Shown: positions 27,061 to 36,483 of the stretch, one piece after another
How positions within the stretch are numbered: position 1 is the first letter of the stretch
How the letters are laid out: every line of letters starts with the position of its first letter
Assembly (NCBI GenBank): GCA_019638255.1
Contig: JAHBUD010000001.1
Span: forward strand, 930,001-994,000
Reading direction: 5' to 3'
Source: Cyclobacteriaceae bacterium
GTDB taxonomy: Bacteria > Bacteroidota > Bacteroidia > Cytophagales > Cyclobacteriaceae
Length of the DNA: 64,000 bases
Position numbers and translations under genes: made by a program
Notes under the pieces: model-generated
The model's input: the letters and a program-made list of their open reading frames with translations, nothing else
What the model was told of the DNA's origin: nothing
Databases searched by the model: none

Positions 27061-28434
27061 ATGAGGTGCATTTTGTGTGTTGTTTTATTGTTCGCTTGTC
27101 TGGTGTCAGGAGCTCAATCGACTGATGAGCAATTCATTCGCAAAATTTATGATGAGGCGTTGGCAAAGGGGCAGTCGTATGAAATGTTGGAACACCTGTG
27201 CACGAAGATCGGTCCGCGACTAAGTGGTTCACCGGGTGCCGCGGCCGCGGTGGAGTGGAGCCGGCAGGTGATGCAGGCGTATGGTTTTGATTCGGTATGG
27301 CTGCAACCGGTAATGGTGCCGCATTGGGTGCGGGGCAAAAAGGAGATTGGCCGCATCGTCAATTCAAAAAAATTAGGATCGGAAGAGGTGAACATCTGTG
27401 CACTGGGAGGCTCGGTAGGAACCGGAGCGACCGGAGTGTTGGCCAATGTGGTGGAAGTAAAATCTTGGGATGAATTAAAGCAACTGGGTGAAAAAGGCAT
27501 AAAAGGAAAGATCATTTTCTTTAACCGCCCTATGGATCCGAAAGTGATCCCCATGTTCAGTTCGTATGGCGGAGCGGTTGATCAACGAGCCAACGGAGCA
27601 TCAGAGGCTGCTAAACTTGGAGCGATTGGTGTGATTGTTCGTTCGATGGGTGTTAACCTGGAAGATTATCCTCACACAGGTTCGTTACGGTATGCCTTGA
27701 ATGTTCCAAAAATTCCGGCTGTTGCCATTGCTACTCGTCATGCTGAGTTGCTGAGTAATTTATTGAAGGATGACAAAGACCTGAAGTTTTATTTTGAAAC
27801 GCATTGTGAAACCTTACCCGATGCGCCATCTTTTAATGTGATTGGTGAATTGAAGGGCTCACAGCACCCCGATGAGATAATTGTAGTGGGCGGGCATCTT
27901 GATAGTTGGGATTTGGGACAAGGCGCACACGATGATGGCACCGGCTGTGTGCAGTCGATTGAAGTGCTTCGCTTATTTAAGGCCATAGGTTATAAACCAA
28001 AGCGAACCATCCGTGCAGTTATGTTTATGAATGAAGAGAATGGTTTGCGTGGCGGTGTAGAATATGCCAATCAGGCAAAACTTAAAAACGAAAAACATAT
28101 TGCTGCGATGGAGTCTGACCGCGGAGGCTTTACCCCACGTGGTTTTACATTACCAACTGATGCAAAGGCAAAAGAGAAAATAAGAATCTGGAAACCGTTG
28201 TTGGAACCCTATGGGCTTTCTGATTTTAGTCAGGAAGGAGGAGGTGCTGATATTAGTCCACTCGCACCGCAGGGTGTTCCTTTAATGGGTTACCTGCCCG
28301 ACTCACAGCGATATTTTAATTATCACCATACACCGGAAGATACGTTTGATAAAGTAGATAAACGTGAACTCGAGTTAGGGGCTGCCTCCATGGCAGCTTT
28401 ACTTTATCTTATCGATCAATACGGGCTTAAATAG
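27061..28434 (+). CDS. Secreted M28-family zinc peptidase with PA domain
   Basis: A 457-residue exported peptidase (signal CVVLLFACLVSGAQS). A protease-associated domain spans about 100-245, then the M28 catalytic domain with metal ligands H279 in GGHLDSW, D291 in GAHDDGTG, E325/E326 in NEENG, D353 in ESDRGG and a His in YHHTPEDT. The arrangement resembles carboxypeptidase Q/aminopeptidase-type enzymes that act on peptides in the periplasm or outside. It probably shares a transcript with the CxFCG gene upstream (68-bp spacer containing the tandem repeat). Confidence 0.93.
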   Translation: MRCILCVVLLFACLVSGAQSTDEQFIRKIYDEALAKGQSYEMLEHLCTKIGPRLSGSPGAAAAVEWSRQVMQAYGFDSVWLQPVMVPHWVRGKKEIGRIVNSKKLGSEEVNICALGGSVGTGATGVLANVVEVKSWDELKQLGEKGIKGKIIFFNRPMDPKVIPMFSSYGGAVDQRANGASEAAKLGAIGVIVRSMGVNLEDYPHTGSLRYALNVPKIPAVAIATRHAELLSNLLKDDKDLKFYFETHCETLPDAPSFNVIGELKGSQHPDEIIVVGGHLDSWDLGQGAHDDGTGCVQSIEVLRLFKAIGYKPKRTIRAVMFMNEENGLRGGVEYANQAKLKNEKHIAAMESDRGGFTPRGFTLPTDAKAKEKIRIWKPLLEPYGLSDFSQEGGGADISPLAPQGVPLMGYLPDSQRYFNYHHTPEDTFDKVDKRELELGAASMAALLYLIDQYGLK

Positions 28435-28501
28435 ATTAATTTGCATGCACACCGGTTACGGATAATCTGCCTCTCAGATTAAGATGTAATTCTTTACGAT
28501 C

Positions 28502-28657
28502 ATGGAATCAGAAAAAGAAAAGCGAAGTTTTGTGCGGGAGCGCATCAGGCGGATTGCACGATCAACTGATCGATTTGATTTGGTAATTGTAAAAGTAGTC
28601 GTAGGCACACTGCTGGCATTGATAATTTTTCTTGCAGGCTATTACCTGATCGGGTAA
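28502..28657 (+). CDS. 51-residue single-pass membrane protein
   Basis: A short frame from the ATG at 28502 to a TAA ending at 28657. The N-terminal 25 residues are highly charged (MESEKEKRSFVRERIRRIAR) and are followed by one membrane helix (LVIVKVVVGTLLALIIFLAG). The tail meets the convergent copy-2 gene with no gap (28657/28658), and it lies 67 bp downstream of the M28 gene. The charge pattern fits a cytoplasmic N-terminus. Function unknown; it is supported by its clean coding pattern and fit between neighbours. Confidence 0.6.
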   Translation: MESEKEKRSFVRERIRRIARSTDRFDLVIVKVVVGTLLALIIFLAGYYLIG

Positions 28658-29122
28658 TCAAAAATCAATCATCCCTAAAAACTCAGCCTGGTCTAATATG
28701 TAAATCATCTGATCAGGATTTTTGTCATTAAGCCGGAGTACTCCTTTAACTTCAATGGGTTTTTCGGTATAGGAAATCGCACTTTTTAAAAATACCTGCA
28801 CTACCGATTCGGGTCCACCCACACCACAGAAAAAACAAGCATTTAACGGCAGTGAGGTAAGCATAAATATGGTGCCTTTCGTTCCGTTGTCGAAGGGAAC
28901 CATATAACCAGGCAGTACAACTGATTTTCCTGCTAACGATTTTGCTGCTTCGCTGAAGATGGGTTTTTCATATTCACCGTTATCATCATGAGCTTTTTCA
29001 TACTGGATGTCGTACAGCTTCGGCCACACCAGTGATGGAAAGCCCTGGTATTTATTTTTTCCTTGAGCTTGAACCAACCCACTAGCGTGTAAGAGTAATA
29101 ATATGAATATAAGTTTTTTCAT
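28658..29122 (-). CDS. Secreted C-x-F-C-G protein (DUF3299-like), copy 2
   Basis: A 154-residue protein with a signal peptide (LIFILLLLHASGLVQAQ). It shares the core of copy 1: VVLPGYMVPFD, LTSLPLNACFFCGVGGPES, VVQVFLKSAI, then GVLRLNDKNPDQMIYILD. About 40-45 percent of the last 85 residues match copy 1 by eye. It has no His/Cys-rich additions beyond the CFFCG pair. It lies downstream of gcvP on the same strand, separated by a hairpin, and faces the 51-residue gene. Confidence 0.8.
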   Translation of the reverse strand: MKKLIFILLLLHASGLVQAQGKNKYQGFPSLVWPKLYDIQYEKAHDDNGEYEKPIFSEAAKSLAGKSVVLPGYMVPFDNGTKGTIFMLTSLPLNACFFCGVGGPESVVQVFLKSAISYTEKPIEVKGVLRLNDKNPDQMIYILDQAEFLGMIDF

Positions 29123-29158
29123 GTCGGCTCGATAATTTCTTGAAGCTGATTTTTAAAC

Positions 29159-29194
29159 CACAAAGAACACAAAGTTTTCTTAGTGTTCTTTGTG
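29159..29194. repeat. 12-bp perfect inverted repeat after gcvP
   Basis: CACAAAGAACAC (29159-29170) is exactly inverted at 29183-29194 around a 12-base loop. It lies between the gcvP stop and the copy-2 start, but the following minus-strand tract lacks a good T-run, so termination is likely weak. It looks like an intergenic repeat rather than a dedicated site. Confidence 0.75.
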
Positions 29195-29222
29195 ATAAGC
29201 TTATGAGTAAATAACGAATTCC

Positions 29223-32102
29223 TTAAGCTACTGTTGCTTCAGCCTTTTCATAAAGCTCGAGCGGCAAGCAACTGCACACCAGGTTGCGGTCGCCATAGGC
29301 GTTGTCAACGCGACTAACGCTTGGCCAGAATTTTGCATCGCGAACATAGGGTAGCGGGTAAGCAGCTTTCTGACGACTGTACGGACGCTCCCAAACATCA
29401 GCCGTGATGACCGATGCGGTATGCGGTGCATGTTTCAGTACGTTATTCTCTTTGTCGGCTTTGCCTTCTTCCACTTCACGGATTTCATTTCTGATTTCAA
29501 TCAACGCATCGCAGAAACGATCAAGTTCTTCCTTGGTTTCACTTTCAGTTGGTTCGATCATGAGTGTGCCGGCAACGGGGAATGAAACGGTTGGCGCATG
29601 GAAACCATAATCCATCAAACGCTTGGCAATGTCCTCCACTTCAATACCTGCCTTCTTAAAATCACGACAGTCCACAATCATTTCATGTGCACAACGGCCG
29701 TTAGTACCGGTGTATAAAATTTTGTAATGACCTTCCAGTCTGTCTTTAATATAGTTGGCATTCAGGATGGCTATTTTCGTGGCGTTCGTTAATCCTTCAC
29801 CGCCCATCATAGCAATGTAGGCGTATGAAATTGCGAGGATACTGGAACTTCCCCACGGTGCAGCGGATACTGCATTAATGGCGTGTTCACCTCCGGTTTT
29901 CACCACGGCATGTCCGGGCAAAAAAGGCTTCAACTTATCGTTTACGCAAATCGGGCCCATGCCGGGGCCACCACCACCATGCGGAATACAAAATGTTTTG
30001 TGCAGGTTAAGGTGACACACATCAGCACCAATGTTGGCCGGTGACGTTAACCCAACCTGTGCATTCATGTTCGCGCCATCCATGTACACCAGGCCGCCAT
30101 TGGCGTGAATGGTTTCGCAGATTTCCGTAATGGCTTCTTCAAACACACCATGCGTGGATGGATACGTTACCATCAGGCACGAAAGTTTTTCTTTATGTTG
30201 TTCAGCTTTTGCTTTCAGGTCGGCTACATCAATTTTTCCTTCGGCATCTGACTTTACAATCACCACCTCCATGCCGGCCATTACTGCACTGGCCGGGTTT
30301 GTGCCGTGTGCCGAAGCAGGAATCAACGCAATGTTTCTGTGATGGTCTCCACGATGTTGGTGATAAGCACGGATAACCATCAATCCGGCATACTCGCCTT
30401 GTGCGCCACTGTTCGGTTGTAACGAAACGCCTGTGAAGCCAGTAATTTCGGCAAGCCATGCTTCCAGGTTTTTCAAAATTGCTGAATAGCCGGTTACTTG
30501 TCCAGCCGGAGCGAACGGATGAATGCCGCCCAACTCAGGCCATGTTACCGGAATCATTTCGGTAGTGGCATTTAATTTCATGGTGCACGATCCCAACGAA
30601 ATCATAGAGTGCACCATCGACAGATCTTTATTCTCTAATTTCTTGATGTACCGCAGCATTTCGTGTTCGGCATGGTAACTGTTGAACACGGGGTGTGTCA
30701 TGAAGGCGCTTGTACGTTGCAAGGCTGCTGGTATACCTGCGTTTTTAATTTCCTTGTGTTGCAGAAGGGGAGAAGCCGACCGGAATAGTTCCAGTAATTC
30801 ATTTACGTCTTCTTTGGTGGTTGTTTCGTCAAGGGCAATACCAACCTGGTTGTCGTAAAAATATTTCAGATTGATGCCACGTTTTTCAGCTTCTTCCGCA
30901 AGAGCGGCTTTGTTGTTAACGACAACGGTAAGGGTATCAAAGAAATTGTTGCTTACCGGTTGAAGACCTATGGCGAGCAGACCATCAAACAAAACCTTGG
31001 TGAGCCCATGAACGCGACCTGAAATTTTTTTCAATCCTTCAGGCCCATGATATACACCGTACATGCCTGCCATTACCGCCAGTAATACTTGTGCTGTACA
31101 AATGTTGGAAGTTGCTTTTTCCCTGCGAATGTGTTGCTCGCGCGTTTGCAAGGCCATGCGGTATGCAGGCTTTCCTTGTGCATCAATGGACGCACCGATA
31201 ATGCGGCCCGGCATTTGGCGTTTGAATTCTTCTTTGGTGGCGAAGTAGGCTGCGTGCGGCCCGCCAAAACCCATTGGCACACCAAAACGTTGGCTTGAGC
31301 CCACGACAACATCGGCACCCATTTCACCGGGTGACTTTATTAATGTAAGGGCAAGCAAATCGGCAGCCATGGCAACAAATACATTATTCTCATGGGCAGC
31401 CTGAATAAAAGCCGTATGATCGGCAATGGCACCAGTGCTATCGGGGTATTGAATGAATACTGCGAATAAATCCGGATCGGTAATATCCAGTTTGGTCAGA
31501 TCATCAATCACCAACGTAATGCCCAGCGGGGCTGAACGGGTTTTCAATACATCGATGGTCTGCGGAAATGTATTTTTATCAACAAAAAATTTCGATGCGT
31601 TTTTCTTGGCGGGCTTGAGTGAAGCATGAAGCAGGTGCATGGCTTCGGCAGCAGCAGTTCCTTCATCTAATAAAGAAGCGTTGGCGATTTCCATACCTGT
31701 TAAATCAATCACCATGGTTTGGTAATTGATGAGTGCTTCCAAACGGCCTTGTGCAATTTCAGCCTGGTAAGGTGTATAGGCTGTGTACCATCCCGGGTTT
31801 TCCAAAATGTTGCGCAGAATTACCCCTGGCGTATAATTATTGTAATACCCCATGCCGATAAAGGACTTGTAAACTTTGTTTTTGGAGGCAAGAGCTTTGA
31901 ACGTTTTTAGAAAAGCTTGCTCGGTTTGAGCGGGAGGAAGATTCAGTGGTTTTTTGAGGCGTATGTTCGCGGGAACGGTCTGGTTAATTAACTCATCAAC
32001 AGATGAAGCCTTAACCGTTTTCAACATTTCGGCAACTTGTGCTTCATTGGGCCCGTTATGACGGTTTTCAAATTTTTCGGAGTATAATGGATTAATGGTC
32101 AT
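29223..32102 (-). CDS. gcvP: Glycine dehydrogenase (decarboxylating), P-protein
   Basis: A 959-residue single-chain P-protein of the glycine cleavage system. It decarboxylates glycine and passes the aminomethyl group to lipoyl-GcvH. The PLP-binding Lys is at about residue 702 in [18 protein letters not shown]; the N-terminal half carries [20 protein letters not shown] and the [20 protein letters not shown] segment. It is the fused form, not the two-subunit form. gcvH and lipA lie about 3-4 kb away on the same strand; gcvT is not in the window. Confidence 0.97.
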   Translation of the reverse strand: MTINPLYSEKFENRHNGPNEAQVAEMLKTVKASSVDELINQTVPANIRLKKPLNLPPAQTEQAFLKTFKALASKNKVYKSFIGMGYYNNYTPGVILRNILENPGWYTAYTPYQAEIAQGRLEALINYQTMVIDLTGMEIANASLLDEGTAAAEAMHLLHASLKPAKKNASKFFVDKNTFPQTIDVLKTRSAPLGITLVIDDLTKLDITDPDLFAVFIQYPDSTGAIADHTAFIQAAHENNVFVAMAADLLALTLIKSPGEMGADVVVGSSQRFGVPMGFGGPHAAYFATKEEFKRQMPGRIIGASIDAQGKPAYRMALQTREQHIRREKATSNICTAQVLLAVMAGMYGVYHGPEGLKKISGRVHGLTKVLFDGLLAIGLQPVSNNFFDTLTVVVNNKAALAEEAEKRGINLKYFYDNQVGIALDETTTKEDVNELLELFRSASPLLQHKEIKNAGIPAALQRTSAFMTHPVFNSYHAEHEMLRYIKKLENKDLSMVHSMISLGSCTMKLNATTEMIPVTWPELGGIHPFAPAGQVTGYSAILKNLEAWLAEITGFTGVSLQPNSGAQGEYAGLMVIRAYHQHRGDHHRNIALIPASAHGTNPASAVMAGMEVVIVKSDAEGKIDVADLKAKAEQHKEKLSCLMVTYPSTHGVFEEAITEICETIHANGGLVYMDGANMNAQVGLTSPANIGADVCHLNLHKTFCIPHGGGGPGMGPICVNDKLKPFLPGHAVVKTGGEHAINAVSAAPWGSSSILAISYAYIAMMGGEGLTNATKIAILNANYIKDRLEGHYKILYTGTNGRCAHEMIVDCRDFKKAGIEVEDIAKRLMDYGFHAPTVSFPVAGTLMIEPTESETKEELDRFCDALIEIRNEIREVEEGKADKENNVLKHAPHTASVITADVWERPYSRQKAAYPLPYVRDAKFWPSVSRVDNAYGDRNLVCSCLPLELYEKAEATVA

Positions 32103-32147
32103 AAGTTTATGGAATATCTAATCGCTTTTGGAAGGAATTTTCGGCCA

Positions 32148-32155
32148 CAAAGGTA
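32148..32155 (-). promoter_or_regulatory. -7 box upstream of gcvP
   Basis: TACCTTTG on the minus strand fits TAnnTTTG, about 46 bases before the gcvP ATG. A dyad TTTGGT-N9-ACCAAA at 32203-32223 lies further upstream and might bind a regulator. I saw no glycine riboswitch. Confidence 0.4.
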
Positions 32156-32274
32156 TTAATAGTGCGAACACAATTCTACATCGTAAACCCTGATTTCTGT
32201 CATTTGGTTTAGCTGTTACCAAACTGTTTTGTTACCGCTTAAAAAGCCGGACTTTTCTATTGTCCATTGATCCC

Positions 32275-32282
32275 TATCTTTG
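32275..32282 (+). promoter_or_regulatory. -7 box upstream of second M28 peptidase
   Basis: TATCTTTG is an exact -7 match 24 bases before the ATG at 32307. A TTG at 32280 could open the frame earlier but lies inside this box, which supports the ATG as the start. Confidence 0.5.
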
Positions 32283-32306
32283 AAAAAACCATATCCCAAT
32301 TTAAAA

Positions 32307-33791
32307 ATGAGAGCATACATGTTTTTATTACTGTTGGTATTAACGGGCGTAAATGCCCAGGATTCGACAGTCAAAAAGTATGGCCAGCTGGTAACGGCAG
32401 CCGATTTAAAAGAATATTTAACGATCATTGCCTCCGATGCTTTGGAAGGCCGCAAAACCGGTTCGCGTGGTCAGAAAATGGCTGCGGCATTCATTGCCGC
32501 TCATTTTGAAGAGCACGGTTTGCAGGGCCCTGTAAACGGCAGTTACTTCCAACCCGTAACGCTTTACACGTCCGGAATACCTGAGGTTGCTTTTACTACG
32601 GGCGGAGCTGCTTTAAAAGAGAACGATGAGTTTGCGTATTTCGGATCGGGTGATACCGGTGGCCTGTTGGAATTGCCCTTGGTATTTGCAGGTCGTGGGG
32701 CTGAGGGAGATTTAAGTCAGGTGGATGTAAAGGGAAAAGCGGCTGTTGCATTTCTTGAAGCAGATGCCTCCTTACGCAATAACCCGACTATGGCCAGGCT
32801 GCGGGAAAAGGAAGCCCGATTAGTGGTTCTGGTGATGAATAGTGACGAAGATTTCAAAACAATGGCTGGTCAGTTGCGCATGTTTGCCGGTGGACGCATG
32901 AGCTTAACCAAAGGATCTGCATCCGCTAATCTTGGGTTATTCTTACTTTCTCCTACTGCAGCCGGAAAGATATTTAAGTCAACGCCCGAGAAATTGAAAA
33001 AATCGGCAGACGACAAGGCACTTGCCAAAGTAAAGCCATCTACCTTGGCTGTTACTGTTTCGCAAAAACACAAGGAGATAAAATCGGATAATGTTTTAGG
33101 TTTTTTAGAAGGTACCGATAAAAAAGACGAAGTGATTGTAATCACCGCGCATTATGATCACGTTGGTATGCGCTCATCCGGTGAAGGTGACCTGATTTAT
33201 AACGGTGCAGATGATGATGGCTCAGGTACAGTAAGTGTAATGGCACTGGCCAAAGCCTTTGCCCAGGCAAAGAAAGATGGAAAGGGGCCTCGCAGAAGTA
33301 TTTTATTCATGACCGTAACCGGTGAAGAAGAGGGGTTGCTGGGATCTCAATACTATGCCGATACAAATCCTGTTTTTCCGTTGGATAAAACCGTAGTGAA
33401 CCTGAACATCGACATGGTGGGCAGGCGCGATCCGCAGCATAAAGACAGCGCTCCTTATGTCTATGTTATTGGCTCCGATAAGCTCTCGACTGAATTGCAT
33501 ACCCTGAGCGAGGATGTTAATAAGAAGTATACAAACCTGATCTTCGATTATACCTACAACGATCAGAATCATCCGGAGCGTTTATACTACCGTTCCGATC
33601 ATTGGAACTTTGCAAAGAAGAACATACCCATCATTTTCTATTTTGATGGCATTCATGAAGATTACCATCAACCCAGTGATGAGGTAGATAAGATTGAATT
33701 CGACTTAATGACCCAGCGCGCACAGTTGATTTTTTATACAGCCTGGGAAATTGCAAATCGCGAGAAACGAATTGTTCCTGATGCGAAATAA
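32307..33791 (+). CDS. Second secreted M28-family zinc peptidase
   Basis: A protein of about 494 residues with a signal peptide (MRAYMFLLLLVLTGVNAQ) and a PA-like insert followed by the M28 domain. Putative metal ligands: His/Asp in ITAHYDHVG, Asp in GADDDGSGT, Glu in TGEEEGLLGS, Asp in NIDMVGR and a His in the C-terminal DGIHEDYHQPSDEV. It differs enough from the enzyme at 27061 that it is not a recent duplicate. The ATG at 32307 was chosen over TTG 32280. A strong terminator follows. Confidence 0.92.
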   Translation: MRAYMFLLLLVLTGVNAQDSTVKKYGQLVTAADLKEYLTIIASDALEGRKTGSRGQKMAAAFIAAHFEEHGLQGPVNGSYFQPVTLYTSGIPEVAFTTGGAALKENDEFAYFGSGDTGGLLELPLVFAGRGAEGDLSQVDVKGKAAVAFLEADASLRNNPTMARLREKEARLVVLVMNSDEDFKTMAGQLRMFAGGRMSLTKGSASANLGLFLLSPTAAGKIFKSTPEKLKKSADDKALAKVKPSTLAVTVSQKHKEIKSDNVLGFLEGTDKKDEVIVITAHYDHVGMRSSGEGDLIYNGADDDGSGTVSVMALAKAFAQAKKDGKGPRRSILFMTVTGEEEGLLGSQYYADTNPVFPLDKTVVNLNIDMVGRRDPQHKDSAPYVYVIGSDKLSTELHTLSEDVNKKYTNLIFDYTYNDQNHPERLYYRSDHWNFAKKNIPIIFYFDGIHEDYHQPSDEVDKIEFDLMTQRAQLIFYTAWEIANREKRIVPDAK

Positions 33792-33834
33792 GCAGCATAT
33801 ACGCGAACAATAGCAAGCAATATCTATTAATCCT

Positions 33835-33879
33835 GATTGTTGCCATACTCCCCAATGGTGGGTATGGCACAATCTTTTT
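33835..33879 (+). terminator. Intrinsic terminator after second M28 peptidase
   Basis: The arms GATTGTTGCCATAC (33835-33848) and GTATGGCACAATC (33862-33874) pair with one bulged base, followed by TTTTT. The right arm overlaps the ATG at 33864 that starts the D-aminoacylase remnant. Confidence 0.88.
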
Positions 33880-35076
33880 ATGACATTCTCATCCGCAAAT
33901 GAATACCCACGGCAGGAAATTTTATTCTTGACGGGGTAACATCAGTAATAACAGGCAACTGCGGAGGTTCTTCATTGGATGTAGCAGAATATTTCCGCAA
34001 AATCGATAGAGTAAAAACATCCATTAACATTGCTACGCTGATTGGTCATAATACCGTACGCAGCGCTGTGCTCGGTGAATACCAACGCGACCCCACTGTC
34101 GAAGAGCAACTGCAAATGGAGCAGTTGGTTGAGAAAGCCATCCTCACATATCCGCAGTGAGGGCGACAAGGTCACAGAAGCCATTGATGAAGCCATATCC
34201 ATTGGAGAAGTAGCCAATATGCCCGTTCAAATTTCACACTTTAAAGTAACGTACAAACCGAATTGGGGACGATCAGTGCACACGCTGGCACAAGTTGAAG
34301 CCGCGCGTTTGCGTGGTATTGATGTTACTATTGATCAATATCCGTATGTGGCAAGCAGTACAACCTTGAGCACTACCGTTCCAAGCTGGGTCTTTCCAGG
34401 TGGCAGGGATTCTGTGCTGTGGCGGTCAAACGATAAACCCACACGGCAGAAGATCAAAAAGGAAATGACAGAAACGCTTAAAAGCAAAAAGTTAAAGAAT
34501 TATGACTATGCTTTGATTGCGCGTTATGCGCTTGACAATACCTATAACGGTAAAACGATTACGGATGTAAATAAATTGAAGGGTAGAAAAACAAAGCCAA
34601 TGGAGGAGGCAGAAACCATTTTGGATCTTATTGCTTCTACTGATCGTGTGCAGATGGTTTACTTTAGTATGGATGAAGCTGATCTACGCAGAATATTACA
34701 GTACCCATTCAATATGTTTGCTTCTGATGCCGGTATGGTACAGGCGTGTCACACCTACGTGCATACGGAACAAATGCACCTGTTCTTGGTCAGTACGTGC
34801 GCGATCTTAAAATTATTCATTTGGAAGAAGCTATTCGTAGAAAGACATCACTGCCTGCATCACGGTTTAATATTCGCGATAGGGGATTGTTGTGGGAAGG
34901 TATGGCGGCCGATGTGGTGATTTTTGAAAGCCAAAGTTGGCGACCGTGTTACGTTTGATAAACCGCATGCGTATTCGGAGGGATTCGAATACATTATAGT
35001 TAACGGCCAGATTACGGCCGAAAAAGGAATACATACCGGTGTGCGCAATGGTGTGGTGTTGAAGCCTGTCCGCTAA
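33864..35076 (+). pseudogene. Decayed N-acyl-D-amino-acid deacylase (D-aminoacylase)
   Basis: Remnants of one amidohydrolase are spread over several frames. MAQSFYDILIRK (33864) ends in TGA at 33900; the same frame resumes with NFILDGVTSVITGNCGGSS and runs to a TGA at 34158. A +1 frame carries IRSEGDKVTEAIDEAI, ISHFKVTYKPNWG and DVTIDQYPYVAS to about 34740; a third frame carries HLRAYGTNAPVLGQYVRD and AADVVIFE to about 34930; a last shift gives KVGDRVTFDKPHAY to the stop at 35076. About 75-100 N-terminal residues and about 40 residues before the SEGD motif are missing. The intact family hydrolyses N-acyl-D-amino acids with zinc. This copy cannot be functional. Confidence 0.9.
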
Positions 35077-35099
35077 GAAATTCGTTGAAACTTTTCTTT

Positions 35100-35987
35100 T
35101 TAGTCCATTGGCACATTCACATGCCGCTCGGCATGATAGGAGGAGCGTACCAGCGGACCTGACTCCACATACTTTAATCCACGCTTCAGTCCTTCTTCAC
35201 GATACATATCGAATGTTTCAGGGTGAATAAACTCGGCCACTTCAATGTGCATTTTAGTAGGCTGTAAATATTGACCGAGCGTCAGGATCATTAATCCGTT
35301 TTCCGCCAGGTCATCCATGGCCTTAAATACTTCTTCTTGGGTTTCACCAAGTCCTAACATAATGCCCGACTTGGTTCGTTTGCCTGCTTCGCGTGTGCGT
35401 TTTATTTGTTCAAGGCTTCGCTCGTATTTTGCCTGTGGTCGCACAATGCGGTAAAGACGACCAACAGTCTCCATGTTATGGCTTACCACTTCCTGCCCGC
35501 CTTCAATCATTCGGTGCAAGGCATCCCAGTTTCCTTTTGTGTCGGGGATAAGCGTTTCGATGGTTGTTTCGGGACTTACCTGTTTGGTTTGCACTACCGT
35601 TTGATACCAGATTTCTGCCCCGCGGTCTTTCAACTCATCGCGGTTCACGGAAGTGATAACAGCATGCTTAACGCCCATTAACTTAATGGCTTCTGCAACA
35701 CGCCTGGGTTCATCCGTATCGTACTCGTTTGGTCTGCCTGTAGCCACGGCACAAAACGTGCAACTGCGTGTACACACATTACCCAAAATCATAAAGGTTG
35801 CCGTACCCGCACCCCAGCATTCACCCATGTTAGGGCAATTGCCGCTTTCGCAGATGGTGTGCAGTTTATGTTCATCAACAAGCCTGCGCACTTTTGCATA
35901 TTCCGGGCCTACGGGCAATTTAACCCGAAGCCAGTTGGGCTTGCGTTTGCGGGTTTGTTCCGGTGATATCGTGGGCAACTCAATCAT
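35100..35987 (-). CDS. lipA: Lipoyl synthase
   Basis: A 295-residue radical SAM enzyme that inserts two sulfurs into octanoyl groups on GcvH and 2-oxoacid dehydrogenases. The auxiliary [4Fe-4S] cluster is held by C46, C51 and C57 in [12 protein letters not shown]; the radical SAM cluster by C72, C76 and C79 in CTRSCTFC; the C-terminal RSSYHAE supplies the Ser ligand. It lies 49 bp downstream of gcvH, its substrate protein, and is probably co-transcribed. Confidence 0.97.
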   Translation of the reverse strand: MIELPTISPEQTRKRKPNWLRVKLPVGPEYAKVRRLVDEHKLHTICESGNCPNMGECWGAGTATFMILGNVCTRSCTFCAVATGRPNEYDTDEPRRVAEAIKLMGVKHAVITSVNRDELKDRGAEIWYQTVVQTKQVSPETTIETLIPDTKGNWDALHRMIEGGQEVVSHNMETVGRLYRIVRPQAKYERSLEQIKRTREAGKRTKSGIMLGLGETQEEVFKAMDDLAENGLMILTLGQYLQPTKMHIEVAEFIHPETFDMYREEGLKRGLKYVESGPLVRSSYHAERHVNVPMD

Positions 35988-36036
35988 AAATGATTATCCG
36001 AAGTTCAGTTGGAATAAACTGAACTTATAAAACACA

Positions 36037-36417
36037 TTATTTCCCGATAAGTTCTTTGTATTGATCGGCTGATAATAAGGCATCAATATCAGCCGGGCTT
36101 TTCACTTCAATTTTAACCATCCAGCCCTCACCATACGGGTCGGCATTTACTTTTTCAGGACTTCCGTCCAGTACAGAATTTACTTCCAGTACTTTTCCGC
36201 TTATAGGCATGTAAAGATCAGAAACGGTTTTTACCGCTTCGACAGTACCAAATACATCATTTTGGTTAACATCTTGTCCCACGGTATTAATATCGATATA
36301 AACAATGTCGCCAAGCTCGCCTTGCGCAAAATCGGTAATGCCAATGGTGGCAGAAGTTCCATCAAGTTTTATCCACTCGTGGTCTTTGGTGTACTTTAAA
36401 TCGGATGGGATATTCAT
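36037..36417 (-). CDS. gcvH: Glycine cleavage system H protein
   Basis: A 126-residue lipoyl carrier that shuttles the aminomethyl group between P, T and L proteins. The lipoylated Lys is K63 in GTVEAVKTVSD. It lies just upstream of lipA and 66 bp downstream of sprA on the same strand; the sprA-gcvH order is recurrent in Bacteroidota. Confidence 0.97.
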   Translation of the reverse strand: MNIPSDLKYTKDHEWIKLDGTSATIGITDFAQGELGDIVYIDINTVGQDVNQNDVFGTVEAVKTVSDLYMPISGKVLEVNSVLDGSPEKVNADPYGEGWMVKIEVKSPADIDALLSADQYKELIGK

Positions 36418-36483
36418 AAGGCTTAATTATTAAGCCCCAAATTTAGCAGAATAGTTAATTGGCAGGGGTCCGATAAGCATTAA

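Noticed and set aside
32103..32279. Possible glycine riboswitch before gcvP
   Set aside because: No tandem glycine aptamer features were visible; only a -7 box and a TTTGGT/ACCAAA dyad.
34042..34920. 292-residue frame inside the D-aminoacylase region as a stand-alone gene
   Set aside because: It starts mid-domain, lacks the family's N-terminal metal-binding part and its C-terminus runs out of frame; it is one piece of the pseudogene.
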